DNA from: Anseranas semipalmata
Lineage: Eukaryota > Chordata > Aves > Anseriformes > Anseranatidae
Assembly (NCBI GenBank): GCA_013399115.1
Contig: VXAA01000162.1
Location: forward strand, 349,789 to 413,788
Reading direction: 5' to 3'
Length of the DNA: 64,000 nucleotides
Of this stretch, positions 1 through 36,239 are shown in pieces. The translations under genes and the position numbers were made by a program. The number at the start of each line of letters is the position of its first letter. The first letter of the stretch is position 1. Under the pieces are notes generated by a model. The model did not search any database. It had not been told where the DNA came from and saw only the letters and a list, made by a program, of their open reading frames with translations.

Positions 1-21456
<21,456 letters not shown>

Positions 21457-22118
21457 CTTTAAAAACAAAATAATTAAAAATTGAAGCAACGTTACTGATT
21501 CTATATCTAAGTATTAGGTTGTTTAGAGGTTTGTTTTTTAAGTGCATACACATGAAACACACTGACAACATATTAATATAGATCATAAATTTGCACTGTA
21601 CTAGTTTCCAGTAGTAATGACCCAAAGAGCTCCAGTAAAGCATTAAAATTTAACACTGGATGAATACAAGTGAAATATCACAGAAACAGCTGGCTTTGAA
21701 GGAGGGAAAAGTGGTTGTACTGGTTTACCTTGGTTACACTCTACATGCAACAAGCAGGAGTTTTTTATACATTCTACAAACTTCATGACTGACATGTAAA
21801 CTAAACCTGTAAAAAAAAGCTTAAAAATAAGTGAAGATTATACATTCCTATCATTCTATACTGTAATAGCTTCAATTAGTTGCTTTCAGAAGCCAGGCTA
21901 TCCTCCTCAAGGAAAGGTGTTGTAGCCCTGAGATGTGCATTTCTCATCTAAGCAGAAAAATTACGGTGTTAAAAAAAAAAAAAGCAGAAAATAAGGATAA
22001 TGCTAGAAAGACCACATGGTCTTCATGTTCCCAGAGTAGTATTTCTAAATCAAGACATGCTTAATACTTAATTAGTCTTTTGCCTTCTTTCCAATTCTTT
22101 TACCATTGCTTTGAGCAA

Positions 22119-22228
22119 CCTGATCTAGTAGAAAGTGTCCCTGCCCATGGCAGGGGGGTTGAAACTAGATGAGCTTTAAGGTCCCTTCCAACCCAAACCA
22201 TTCTGTGGTTCTATGATTCCATAATTTA
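22119..22228 (+). mobile_element. CR1 LINE 3' end fragment
   Basis: The sequence reads 'gatctagtagaaagtgtccc', 'tgcccatggcaggggggttg', 'gagctttaaggtcccttcc' and 'cattctgtggttctatgatt', which is the CR1 3' terminus with its ATTCTATG-like tail. It is antisense within ATP13A3 intron 1. Confidence 0.93.
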
Positions 22229-22689
22229 CATCAATGAGTTTGCTTCTTACAGTAAATTCCTGACAGTCACAAATCTTGAGGGGTGCTTTGAGAATAGTTT
22301 CTAAACACAGGTTTCATGGACACAGAAAAGCAAGAGAGAATATCAAGATGTCTATGTGAAGAACATATTGCACACAGATCCCTATTCCAACAGGGAAGAA
22401 CTACAGACAAATGGCTACCACATACTACAAGGCTCACCAAAACTTTCAGCTTCACAAAGAAAATCAAAGATGCCAAGTTGAAAAGCGAAGTATTGGAAGT
22501 TAAAACTGCATCTAGCTTTTATTTGGGCACCCTTGTACTTGTTAAGTATATGTAATTTATAATTCATAAGCCCGTACCTTACTTCCCTAAGACCACCTAC
22601 CATAGTTAAAAATACTGAATAGCCAGTGCTTACCTGCAAAGCATGGATTAAGCATCATTCTCTGCACTGACACTGTGACCTCGTCTTCA

Positions 22690-22766
22690 TTTACTGCACA
22701 TATGAATCTCATATGCACATGAGTTTACCGCACATATGAATCATACATTTACTGCATATATGAATC
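22690..22766 (+). repeat. Three copies of a 19-bp TTTACTGCACATATGAATC motif
   Basis: Copies lie at 22690-22708, 22724-22742 and 22748-22766, with one mismatch each in copies 2 and 3 and unequal spacers (15 and 5 bp). Each contains the palindrome CATATG or ATATATG. It lies in ATP13A3 intron 1. Confidence 0.85.
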
Positions 22767-22895
22767 TCTCTGAAGACAGCCCTTTTTACCATAGCATACA
22801 AACAGTCCTCAAGCATTAAGCATTTACTTTCATAGCAAAGCTAGTATCAGGGTTACTGTAATTGTCATTTTTCAGACAAAAGGCAGTTCCAAATT

Positions 22896-22914
22896 AAAAA
22901 AAAAAAAAAAAAAA
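22896..22914 (+). repeat. Poly-A tract (19 A)
   Basis: A homopolymer run in intron 1 with no flanking retroposed gene recognised. Confidence 0.95.
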
Positions 22915-25900
22915 TCAAGGTGGAAACCATGTGCTTGACTTCATCTCAGCTGTCCACTGAAGGCTAGGATACTCAGCATTAAGTAGCATGATGATAAAAG
23001 CACAACTATTACCAAGCACCTTGCTATCATTAAGTCCTCAACAATTTCACAAATCAAATCACAATACCTCAAGTCAGCTCCTCTCAAAGCCAGCCCTTGG
23101 ATCAAGGCAGCTACATTCAGCAGTGCCAACTCCAAGAGGCCCTTCCAATCCACTCCCACAGTCTATCAACATCATCAGCAGCACATCCCCGCATAGTTTC
23201 CGAGACCTACTGCCGCCTTTCTAACTAAGCCAACAAATGAAGGAGGAATCCAACAATCTTTTGCTCCCCAAATTCAGACGTCCTCAGAAATCTATTCCCT
23301 CCTACCTCTGAATAAGGGTCTAGTGGAAGAAATGCACACTCAAAGCTAAGAGCTGCACCACAACACGGGGCTCTGCTACAGGGGAGAAACTCAGCACTTC
23401 AGTTCGTTTGATAAAGTTTTTATTTTTTTTGTATCACAGAAAGCTAATTTGTTAATAACTGTTCCCTATGACAGAAACACCAGCTCACATTCGTTGCATT
23501 GTTAAGCTGAAAGTTTTCTATTCTTGTCCAATTCTGAACTAGGACTACCTTTCCCGTTGCAGAACAATTTGGAAATTAAGCCAAAAGATATGCACCAGTG
23601 ATACTTCCTGAACTGTTACATATGTCACACAAGTTCTAAAATACATTTTTGGTTAAATTGCTACTTTTCTTCACTAAGTAGCTTTTTATCTGGGGAAATA
23701 TATTTATGGAAATCAGTTAATGAAGTCTGTCCTAAACTTCCACAGGATTGCTAAAAAAGCTCATGAGAACAGTTTTTGAATTAGCAAGTCAAAATTTTAT
23801 GTACACCACACAAATCACATATTTAATTAAAAAATTCACGTACCCAGAAAAAGTCATGTATTTACTGAATTATACTTGTAACAGACTTCACAGCTCCATG
23901 AGAGAATTACTACATTTATCAAACTTGAACTAGCCTGCTCCTAAACAGATATGCATTCCCCATGACACACTGCAACATCAAAAATCGTGCCTGCAGGCTC
24001 AGCTGCAATCTTGATGAACATACCTAGCTACAGCCATACTTGATACAGGAAAGCACCGGGCTGCAAAATAAACGCAAACAGCTTCCAGATCAATAAATCT
24101 CAACAGAGTGCCTTCCATTCGGCCAGCACATAGAACAGGCACCACCGTGAGCGCGAAGCAGGACTGCTGTAATGCAGGGCAGCTCCGCAACGAGGACGGA
24201 GTGTCGGGCTGTCAGCCTGAAGAAGCACGAGGGGAAATCTCAGCACTTAGAGCAACAGCAGCAAGTCCTGTGTTTTAATGAGTTCTTTGATCAGCTGGGT
24301 AGAATACACAGGGAATACACAAGAAACATCAGGAAAGGCTATTTTTGACTTGCATCATTAGCTCCACCTGCATTGTTTTACACAAACTCACCTACTGAGC
24401 AACATTCAACTAATATATGCAATCTGAATATTTCACATACTGCCTGTAACCTCCCGTGTTAAACAAGCTCAAATCTCTAACCTTAGAAATCATTAGGGAA
24501 CTTTTCTTAGTTGGTGGACCATGGAAAATCATGACTATTCAGCACTGAAGAACAGTACACTTTCTCTGATCTTATCCCTTTCAGCACATCATCAACCCAT
24601 GCTCATCATCAGGAGTTCAAATGCTAACTACTTTGGGTTTGTTTCTCCCTCCCCTCCTGAAAGCTAGAGCTGACCACCACCACGAGCTGCACAGGGTTGC
24701 CTTCTCTGGATTCAGACTTCAGGCTGCTGGGTCAGACTGGAGAAAGTAGCAGCAGCATCTCCCCAAGTCAGAAGAGACCGTAGCAATCCGCATTCCATCT
24801 TTACTTCCTTCCGTGACATGATGGGAAATTAAACATTTCAATACATTAAATATTTAAATATAAGCCCTGGACTTTTCAACCTACAAGGGAGTAGGACATT
24901 TTGCTATTACTCAAAGTGAGGATGAAATCGACTCACAAATACCAGGTGCCTCTGATCCACGGGCTGCCACTCAGCCGCTCTCCTGCACAAATTCCCCAGA
25001 GTGAACAGCTAGAGAAGTCCTCTCCCCATTTAACAAACCAAGAAGAACAACATAAAAGCAATATTTATTCCTTTTAAAGGAGCCAAAAAACAGTGCAAAC
25101 AGTGAAAGTTACCATCGCTCCACTGCTTGTGCACTTATGTAATTTTTATTCATTGAGCTATTGTATCAGCCGAGCACACTCCAGGCAGAACAGTAGGAAG
25201 TATCAAAAATGCCTGTCAGAGAAATGCTGTTTGCCACAGACTAAAAGAATGAAGTCACTCACAATCTTTTAGAAGAACAAACAACATAGGTATAACTTTA
25301 ACAAATGGTACAGAGATCAGCTGAACAGTGTCTAAATTATAAATACTTCTAGGTGAATACACTTGAATCACAGGCTTAAGCAGTAAATCTGCAACTTTAT
25401 TAAAAATTATGTCACATACTCTGGAGCTAAAGTAGATCACAAATTGGATCACTGGAGAAATTACAGCAGTGCACAGAACCCTAGAACTACATGCGTCCCC
25501 AGTAGTGAAGAAAATATTGCATCTTTTCCTGAAAGATAACTGCATTGATAACTATTTGTTGATCTATCTTGACTAAACAACCAGGATGCCAAGCCGTTTT
25601 ACCAAAATATTTATAGGCAATAAACAGTTGTAGTAACAGTGTAAAAAGGTGCAAGTGAATTCATGGCACATTTATTAAGAAAAATGTTGTTAAAGAACTA
25701 CAGTAAGTCTCAACTGGTACACCTGAAGAGTTCTGCAAGTCATAATTTCTGAGGACTACTAGCTTAGCTGAAGTCAGCTTTCTAACAAGTCACATAATTA
25801 ACAAAATAGTTCAAATTCTATCTTCCAAGTTTGATTCGGGGGGGAGAAGTAAAGAGATATTCCCTGTATTCTCCTCAACATTTGTCCCAAGTCCGTAATC

Positions 25901-28900
25901 CTTAAAAAACTAATTCAGCTTTAGCATACATCATTGCCATCAGTTTTTTCTTCCAGTTTTTCAGTTCCACTGGAAATTTCATAATGGCAAAAGAAAAATG
26001 TCAAGGGCTGGAAAGACTACAGTTACAAAACCAGAAACTTGAGACCTCCTACAGTTACGGGATAATTTAAAATAAGTTTCATGGATGAAAATAAAATTTT
26101 TGACAGCTCAAGACTTCAGTAAAACCCATGTATGCGTATGCATAAAAAAAATCAAGTTTTTATATACATACTTACACCGTGTGATCATTCATCTATTTAA
26201 AACACACAAGTAACTACATTTACAAAATTGTATCTTACATTTTCCCTATTTTATTGTTTTCGGCTATCTGTAAAAGCCCTGAGATAACTAAAAGTTTCTC
26301 TTACCACCAAGCAGTCTAGCAGCCGTCCTCTGCACTTGCTTTTGTCATCATGAGTTGTGAGGCAGTTCTTAATAACTGAGACCCTATCTACAAGGGAAGT
26401 CCTGACAAATGAACTATTTTGTCTAAAATCTAAAAAAAGTCTCCAAGGGCCTTTCAAACTGTTATCAAAAGATTAACATATCAAAGAAAATTTGGCACTG
26501 CTTGGAATGTGCTTTTTTTTTTCCTCCACTGTGCATGAACAATTGCAATACTGTAATTGGGCTCATACAGAGGCTGTGCTTCCAGGCATCAGCCTGCCGG
26601 TACAGCTCATTCTATTCAAACCACAAATGCCTCACAAGGATCCTACAGACAGTTTCAGGTCTATGCATGAGCCCTGATATTATCTGCATAGCTGAAAGCA
26701 TATATGTTTCTGACCAAACCCTTCCTTGTATTTACAGCTGTCATGTGTAAAGACAACAAAATTCATTTTAAGCTGCAAATCAGCGATAAAGAAGGCAGTT
26801 AAAAAATACACATTTCTGACTGTAAACATTTTACATTTTATCACAGAGCGTAACGATGTGATCACATACACCAAACTAAAAGAGCTTTAGAGATCAAGTT
26901 CTACAAAGCTAAAACAGGTAACTTGGTCACTGCCTGGCCATTGCAGAAATAAGTTACTTTTCTGTACAATGATCAACCAGCACTGCTTTGGTAAGATGAC
27001 AAAGGGCAAATCCAGAGATCTAGCAAAGCAGACAGGACAAGCTAGAGAGACATGCATGAAAGAGGCCAAATTTAAACAACACATACATGCAGAGCTTAAT
27101 ACAAGTTGATCTTCCTCAGCTCCCTACATAATCACTGTCACTAAATAAGCATCTGAATTTCTACAGGAAAGACGACCAAGAAAACCACCATAACAACTGA
27201 CCCATCTAGAAAAAGGTCATAAAATATAGCTCCACCACAAATCATGTTCCTGAAACCTAATCTAGTGTCCTAATTAGCAACCCGTCTGGCTTTCCTAAGT
27301 CCAGAAAAGATCCAGTATGGTATCTTTAAGGGTTACTGAAACACTCAGAATTCCTTTCCAGAACTTATTAACAACAAATATGTCCTCCATTAAGAGACAC
27401 TTCACAGCTCTCAAGTTGGAAATTAAGTTTCTAAACGGCCTGATGTCATTACAGGTCTTTCAGATTTCTAAATTAAAAAAAAATATCATGAACAGTCTTT
27501 TTTAACTGTAGATACTGCCTGTTGCATAGCAGACATCTCATTGAGCTGTACCCTGACTAGCTGTCAAAACACAGAAAATCCCTGTTTTGTGCTGAAAATA
27601 GAAAGACAAACATTACTTCAGTAACTCAGAAATTAAATATTTCTGCACTGTACAGACATACTTCCAATCCTTTATCTCGGGAAGGAATCAAACTACCAAG
27701 GTAGCAGGCCTTACAAAGGTAAGGTTTATTACCAGGTTTTGTTCTTGTTCCAGTAACATGCCATTCCCACACATTTAGAGCAGTTACCAAACCGAGGGCA
27801 TTTTTTTGTGCATTATAGTAAAGGCTTTCAGCATGCCATGCAATGGACCTACAAGTGGTAAGCATCTGCTTTACATACAGAAACCACCAGCTGATGCTCA
27901 GTCTCTGCCTTACTTGCAGCTGTGTAATTCAAAACTGAAGAAGTACTCAAACTAGAACAGCAACAACTGGCCAGGAATAAGTAATTGTCTGAGAATACAT
28001 TCAATTTTGAACACATTCAATTTCTTTGGAAAGGTGAAAATGCAGCCAGGGCTGCGTCTGACCATTAGTAGAAGAGAACAGCAGTAAATTTTACAAAGTG
28101 ATTACCAGAGGAAAAGCGCATTCTTCTGACCTTCCACAGAAGTCAGCTTTTCACATTACCCTACAAGGGCTGTACATCAGGTGCTGCAAAGGCACACTTG
28201 GCACATCCAAAATGACAGTGCTTCGGAAGACAGTTCTCCACTTGTACCTCAAGCCTAATGCCAAAAGTTGCTCTGAATATTGAGTGTATTTCGAAATTTA
28301 AATCTTATAATATGTTTATATGCATACCTCTTATCCAGCTACTAGCAATAAAAAATAATTAAAATGCTTCTTCAAAATTATTCCAGACAGATTAGGAACT
28401 TTTGCCATGGTCCACAGAAATATTTCTTCACAGGAAAATAAATATCTGTTCTTGACCCAAGGTTTCCTTTGCCATCCTGCTAAAGAGACTGCCCGGTCTA
28501 CGCAACAGTTGGCAGCACTGAGCACGCAAAGTTGCATTCAGTAAGTTGTTTTCAACACGTGTGTAATATTTAACCTGATGTCAGAATTGCTATCAGCAGG
28601 GGAAAGAAGTTCTAGGTACAGTTTAAAAGAACACTCTAGAAAAAGCACACTTATAAATGGGGCCATAAAAATTCTAGGAAAAGTCTTATCAGCTATTACT
28701 ACTGGAGCTTGCAGCTCCTGCCCATGCAAATTGCCAGTGAGTTCCACAAACAATACCTGAGCTGAGTCTGAAACGTGGAGTTCATTCAAAATGTGCTGTA
28801 CCAACAAATAAATGGACAAGCACACAAGGTGAAGTAAAAAAATAAAAAGAAAAGCCATTTAGGAGGACACTTCTGAAACTGTATCACATAACACATTGCA

Positions 28901-31900
28901 CACTAAAATAAAACACTGAAAAAAGCAAACTTGAACAGAACATTTCAAGCCTTCAAGAGCTAACACCAAAGCTTCAGCCCACAGTATCTCAGAAAACAGT
29001 CCCATATTTACATTCCAGTCCTCTTCTACATAAGAGATCCTATTTTAGTATACACAAAAATAGTACACTCCTTACTAAAATTTCTCCACTGGATGCTTTT
29101 GAGAAGATTAGCAGAATCTGCAACCCCTGAAAATGAATGAAGGACCATTTTTAAACTGACTTGGAAGTACAGATGCTCAGAGTTGTTTTTAAAGGCTATA
29201 GGAATGCCCTGCTAAAATCCACATTATGACATCTTGTCTCTAAACAGCCTGTCACCAGGATGTATCTGTCCTTCACTCACTGGCCAAGGCATCTCCTCAC
29301 AGGAAAGTTTCCCAAGTTCCATTTGACAGCTTCTCAGTCTCCAAGGAACTTCTGAACACAGCCATGCCTGCACCAGGCATTTCTGCACCTCTCACGTGCA
29401 CTGTTATTGCCCCATCAAGGCTGACAACTTCCACTTAGTTTCTATGATCACCACCAGGATTTGTGACAGATGGGATTACGCTACACCCCCAAGAGGGATC
29501 CACACCTGAGCTGTGGCAGAAGGTAAAGACCTCTCACACCACCTGGCAAGCACGACACCGTGCACAAAATCCTGCCTTTGCCTGCCCCTGAAACATAGCT
29601 TACCATATTTTACTTCAACATACACCATTATGGCCTTACATGTGTTAATTTAAATTTAAATCTTTTAGTATTATTTTCACATTAATATTTATTACAAGTT
29701 TGTAATCCAAATTACAAAAGCAAAAGACACCCTCCTTGAAAGGCACCTTCAGTCTGAGAAACGCACCTTACATGAAGAGAAGATGTTGCCATTTACAGTT
29801 GTCCAGTAGCTTGTGGCTGCACCCTTAATTATGAAATTAACCACATAACGTACAATAAACATTTGGATAAGACATACAGGCTGAAAGAACTATGGAAGAT
29901 CAAAAATCCTCCAGCTATATTTTGAAGGGAGTTAAGGTTATAATTCGTACTACAAACAAAGCTTAACACTTTAGTCAACTAACCCAGCTCTAACAATAAG
30001 AATGACATAATAGTTTAATGAATACATGGAAATTTTACAAGTACACGAGCTAAATTTTAACAAAGCCCTCCACTCAATACCTATTTTATCACTTCCCATC
30101 TTGGGCTTTCTGTTATAATACAAGCTTTTGTTTCTGTGTTTAGGCTTAAGGAAGACCATTGTATCCAACAATCACCAAACCAAAATTGTATTTACATTTG
30201 TAGAGTGTATTCTTTGTAAAGTATACTTTCTGCAGGCTGTAATAGCAATTGCAATGTTTATAGTAAAATACATACTACATTAAGGAAAGATAATTCCACA
30301 TCTAACAATAAACTCAGTATTGTAATACATCATGATAATAAAGTACTATAGCCAATACTATACTGAAAACTTACTTTCCAACTGGTCTTCAGATCCTTCA
30401 GATGCTTATATTCAGATCACTTAAAAATTTCCTACTACTGTAATAGCACATGCAAAAGTTGAAGACACATTAGAAGAGGATTTAGAAAAACAGTCGGTCA
30501 TATCAAGGACAACTAGTCAAGCACTTCATCACTTAATCTTCCTGGAATCTCATTTATCTTCCTTCAAGCAGCAGCTACTTACATCAATGAAAATTTTCAT
30601 CTGATAAATCAAGCACCGAAAGTCAACATTCCCCAAAGCTCACTCCCACTCTCAGGCACACAAAAATAGTCTTTCCTTGTTTCCTTTTTAAATTTCTGGA
30701 TCCCTTACCTGGCTGCCATACAGGAAAGAAAGTCTGTTCCACAGTCCAGGAATCCAATAAAGCATACATTTATTTCAGATACCTATTGTTTCTTTCCTAA
30801 TTTGGAAGAGTATACTAGACATTTGGGTTAGAATTCAGAGACTTTGACAACAGAGACCATGAAATGCTTTATTTATTCTTGGAAGGGAAAGTTAAACTGT
30901 TTCAAACATCCTGGGTAAGGCATGGCACCATTACACCCCATGTTAGCCTTCAACAGCTGAACACTGAAGCCGCTTCCAAGAAGATGCTCCTTTTTCACGA
31001 GGCATGAACTTTACTCAGTCCTTCTATTTGATTCAACAGCCGAGACTACTAGGGTTAGATAATAGAGATGGCAAAGATGCCCCATCCCAGCACCAAGAGA
31101 ACCGCAAGTATTCTAGCAGAGAATTGGGAGTCTGAAGACCCAGGTCCAGCAACAATGGGTCCTTTCAAGGAAGCATTTCCCCTCAGGGGCTGTGCCAAGA
31201 GCCCAGCCTTTCCTGCGTGGCTGCCGCCTTATTGTGTGGTGTAGAGTATCTACTTCCTGGGATATGTTTGCTTTTGTAGTATGGATGCTCAGTAAGAGGA
31301 GGCGATGACTTTTTTTTCCTCTTCCTCTGAATTCTTGGAAAATAGTTTTTGAGGTTAACACCAGAACATTTGAATCAAATTTCAAGGAGATCATCGAGCA
31401 AAACCTGTCTAATCACAAGAGATGAACTTTCCACTAAAAGTTTAGACATTTAAACTTTATTTCTTCAAAAGCGCATCTAGTTGGCATAGCTATGACTACA
31501 GTATATTTAGAGAACCAGTCATATTCATTACAAACAAGCAAACTGCTTTGGCACCTTTATTTTCTCTCATCATAAGTATAATTGAGTACCTTTTGTTGCT
31601 CTCTCCGCTGAGCACTCTGAATGAGACAAAGCAGTTTTTCTTCATACTTTTCTAAATTCATGATGTAGAATAAGATAAGATTCCTGAAGTTCAGCTATGT
31701 GACTGCTAAATGCACAGCGTCTTCCAAATTAACAAAAATGGCAACAAATTATACTCCCTTCTAATTTTTTTTTTTTTACGAAGTGAAGATATTTCCATGC
31801 AAATAGGTTAAACTTCAGCACTTAAACCTGTGTTTTCTAAAGTTTTTTAAAAAATGGTAATTTCAGTAAAGTCACACTAAATTGGTACAAAGCCTTAATC

Positions 31901-34900
31901 TTGCGCCACATTCACTTTAGTTAGATCAGAAATGCTGTAATAGAAAGAGCTCTTCTCCTTCTATGCAAACCCACCAATCCATAGAAATACTATGCACGAC
32001 ACTGCTAAAACTCTAGATATCATAGAGCAATGCTAAAAATTAAAGTTAAAAGGTTATATCGAAGAACATAATTTAAGATGTCAACCAGGACAACTTGTTT
32101 GAATTCTAATAACCAAAATAATAAGTAACAGAAAAATCTGCAAACAAGTTTCATTGGGAGACTAAACTGCTGTAGAAGAGTATTTTCTCATGCTCAGGAA
32201 TTTATATAACCTGACAACTTGGCTCCTGAAAATGATTAATTTACTCTCAAAACCACCATATGAGCTAAGATGAGAAAATGGAGAGTGATGAGTTACGCTC
32301 TCTGTCCATGAACTTAAGTTTGACAAAGCCAAGAAGAGAACAGGAGTAACAGCAACATTAAACTCAATTCTGCCTTGCCTGTAAGGTAAACCTTGGCCTA
32401 CATCCATCTAGCTACTATGTTCCAGTCATTCAAAAAGAATCCTACAAACTCAGAAGAGCTCTGTTTAGTGAAGTTACCCCTCGAATCAGTGAAATCAAAT
32501 GAACTCACAAAAGCCTACTACAATACATTTCATCACTGCCCTTAAATAGCTCGGTCTAAATGATACTTGTGTACCTCTTGGGAATGATTTCTACAGCATC
32601 AGCAGTGGGAGAAGACATCTCCTTCAAATGGAAACAGACTGCGAAAATCTGACGCTTGATCTCCCTTCAACTGCTGCAGTCTTCTCAGCACTGATTCTGA
32701 CAGCCAGTAAAGGTATTCAGAACTGCTTCTTCCACTAAGCAATAGCTCTTGGTCATCACTCCATTTATGTTTAACTTTTAAACTGCCTAATTACCTAAAA
32801 GTAGACATTCTCCTTGAACATACCGTATCTGGACCAATACTGATGTCAGCATTTGAGCTATCATTTTCAGATTTATTTTTTTCCTTCCCAACCTATAAAC
32901 GTTCTCTAAACAGTACTAAGAAATGTAACAATATCAGTCTTCTCTGCAGTAAGGAGGAAGGTTAATTTTCTTAAAGCCAAGACTGAAATGTTGTAATTAA
33001 GTACATTAAACGTATCAAGGAGCACTCTGCTCTTTAAGTGCTGACCTCTCTAACTGGAGTATCACCCCTGTCTAGCCACATATTCAGAAGCAGCAGCCTC
33101 TTGTCAGACACCGCTGGTCCAGATGCTCCACTCAGATCTACCCCAAGAGCCTTGCTTTTCCAGAAACGTTATGTCAAAACAGTAGTCAGCTTTCTAAAGC
33201 ATGGTAAGGACTGCCACTGTCCTCTACATACATTAAATGCATAAATAGCTTTTACTCTATACGCTGTATTTAATAAATACACTACAAGGCTTTCAAAATG
33301 AAGAAATATTAACTTAGCTAAAAAAAAAAAAAGTTAGCATCCAAGGCATTAGGATGTTCCCTGACAGAATAAAGGATAGATATTAAAACCACACTGCAGG
33401 AACCTAGAAAAGATAAGATGTGAGGACAGAGTGAAACACTAAGAAGACAACATACCACAAAAATACCGCCACACAAACTTACCAAACAACTGCCTAGGTG
33501 CATCTCATGTGCACAGTATTACAAACGATGGTCTCCAGTGAAAATGAGCTTTACAAAAAGGTGAACTTCAATTTAGCAACAAGCCAACAAAAAGGCACCT
33601 TCACAGGGTAGGCACCAACATATTCTCAACCTGATACAGACAGCTTCTGTTGACAGAAGCTAACCAACCCATACAGCCACTGCCCAACTAGTCTGTGTAA
33701 ATTCTCCCATCACATCTATCTTATAATCAGCAGTTACTTGACTTCTGCTGGACAGCTAATTATGGCACTTAATATGCCATTGCTTCCCCAATTTTTATGC
33801 TACGTGAGGATAACAGCAAGCAAAAGAAACTGACGCACTCTACATTTGTTCCATGTGCAAGATGCAGACACAGCAAACACAAGTTACTTTGCACTAAATG
33901 ACAAAAACACTCCTGTGATCCTATTCTGCCAATGGAGTTACATGAACAACCTCCAGCCAAGAGGCAGCAGCCATTTAAAGCACCAGATGATCACTACTGA
34001 AATGAGCGTAGGCTAAAAACTGGTGTCACAAATGCTACTAGCATAGCAGTACCAGCTTGAGACACAAAAACTCCTCATAAAGCATGCTCAGAATGCCATT
34101 ACACAAACGGTGCCGCTACTGACAAAAGCTCTCCTGAGGAAGTTGGGTAGCTGGACAGGTGATGGGGTGGGACAGGAGAGGGCTCCACGAGGACACCTAC
34201 ACTAGCACATTATATGGTAAGGATCCTGTTAGGCTGACAAGTTATTTTGCACTGCGCTCTCCCCCACAAAGAGCATGCAATTTGTGTGGTGAAACATGAA
34301 GTGTGTTCCTACATTTCTGACTGTTCGTTACTATAGTAAAGTTATTTCTACTGAAAAACACATGGCCATAAGAAAATGCAATTTATACTGCAAAAGAAAA
34401 ATAAAATTTGTAGATAAAGTGACAAACCTTACAAAGCAAGGAGCCTGAGTACACCTGCAGGCTGAGGAGACTGCACAAGAGTGGTTTTCAAAGTGCTTCT
34501 GCTCGCTCAGAGACATTCCACCTGTCTCTGCTCCAGACACATGCCCTTCATCCGTGGACTGATCTCACCCAAGCGCCAGGGGACCTGTCACTGCAGTGCA
34601 ATCATACCGAGCAGCAAATAGGCAGAAGCTGTGTCTCACACATTCACTGTTGGCATTTAAAGTCTGCGTGTCCAAACTGGAGTCAAACCATTACTCCCTT
34701 TTCACACCACAGACCTTCGACATTACCAGTATTAAGGCTCAGTAGATTGCCTCTAGCAATAAAACACACCTATGATGCAGAAAAGTTATGTCAACTTCTC
34801 TTGAAACAAGTACCTAGCTTTTTTGTAGTCCTTGCCAAATGGACCAACTGAAGATAGCATTAATCCAAAGAATGCACTCTGCAGGACTGCGCATTTGACA

Positions 34901-35309
34901 GCCCTTTTATGTACCTGTTTGAATTACCAGCTGGCCTGAAAAGAACTTTTTGCTGGCTTGTCAGACCTGGATTACTGCTACAGTGACAGAAGCACCAGTT
35001 TTAGACATTGGCCAAAGACTGCTCAAGCCAATGGAACAACCCTGTTGAGTTTACCGGGCTTTGGATCAAGCCTTCACAACCTCAGGACAATGGCAGATAA
35101 TGTTAAGATTCCTCCACTCCCTAATATAAAAACAGTTGTTCTATTTGAGAAGCAAAGATAAGAAAAACCATCCTTCTGCTCAGAGAAAATATTATTTAGT
35201 AACGCAACAATAATAGGACTTTTCAGGAAATTCACCTGTACCTAGAAGACGTATGGTTCAATAAATACTATTACAGGGTGGAGATAAAGTCAGGTGGGTC
35301 ATGCAATGC

Positions 35310-35331
35310 AACTGCGATATAACTGCGATAT
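35310..35331 (+). repeat. Exact 11-bp tandem pair
   Basis: Two adjacent copies of AACTGCGATAT followed by AAC. It is a microduplication in intron 1. Confidence 0.95.
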
Positions 35332-36239
35332 AACAGTCTATTCACTGCAAGGTGCTGTACCACCTCTATTATTGGAGGCCAACCCTTATCTACATCATTG
35401 AACTTTCAGCTCCTGATATCTACTACTGCATTAAACGTATCCTCCAGAAGATAAGCTCTTGCTATTGTTGACACCAATTGCTGCGGCAGATCTAAAGGAC
35501 AGAGTTATAATGTTAATTGTACTTTCTTCACTGATTTGGAGGCATGGTATTATACCAAATGCATAGGATTAAATTAATTTTTCTACACATTCCAGTTATC
35601 GTAAAAACAAATCACCAAAAGACAAGGAATAGTTAGATCCTTTGTTTTGACATGCAATCTACTGCAGGCAGTCAAAAGCAATTATAAGAGTGCATGAAAA
35701 TAATGATACATAAAATAGGATGGCTATGCTGGCAGTTGGACTTTCTGCTCTGAAAGTTATCTGTCCTCACTCAGGCTACCTGCACTGGTGTATATACTGA
35801 AGTACACGTCCTCCAAAGATCTTCAAAGCCAAAGGTGGACCTTTCTAGGGATGATTAGAAGCACTAGGATTACCATTTGAGTCTAAAGCAGTAATCTGAA
35901 GCTATTAAGACTTCTAGAATAATTGAAAATTTCTCAAAGCTCTACTACACTGAAGTTACAGACACACACTCCTATCCCATAGCGCTTCCACCACGGAGAA
36001 CCTCCCAACAGTACAAGGGAACTTGCTCCATTTGCAAGGAGCAACATCAAGAACACTATCTTTCCAAACTGATCCAAGCAGCATGGTCCAGACACCTGAA
36101 CTTGTGCAGGATCTAAACTCACTTTGTATGACCAAATGATGGACAAAAAGAATCCTGTGCATTTTTGCCTCCTTGTCCCAACACAAACTAAAACTGGAAT
36201 CCTACAAAATGGGATAAAAGGTACAGCAATAGAGAGTTA

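Noticed and set aside
28538..28858. 106-codon minus-strand ORF in intron 1 with a hydrophobic start
   Set aside because: No recognisable family, no supporting splice or poly(A) structure, and plausible by chance over 21 kb of intron.
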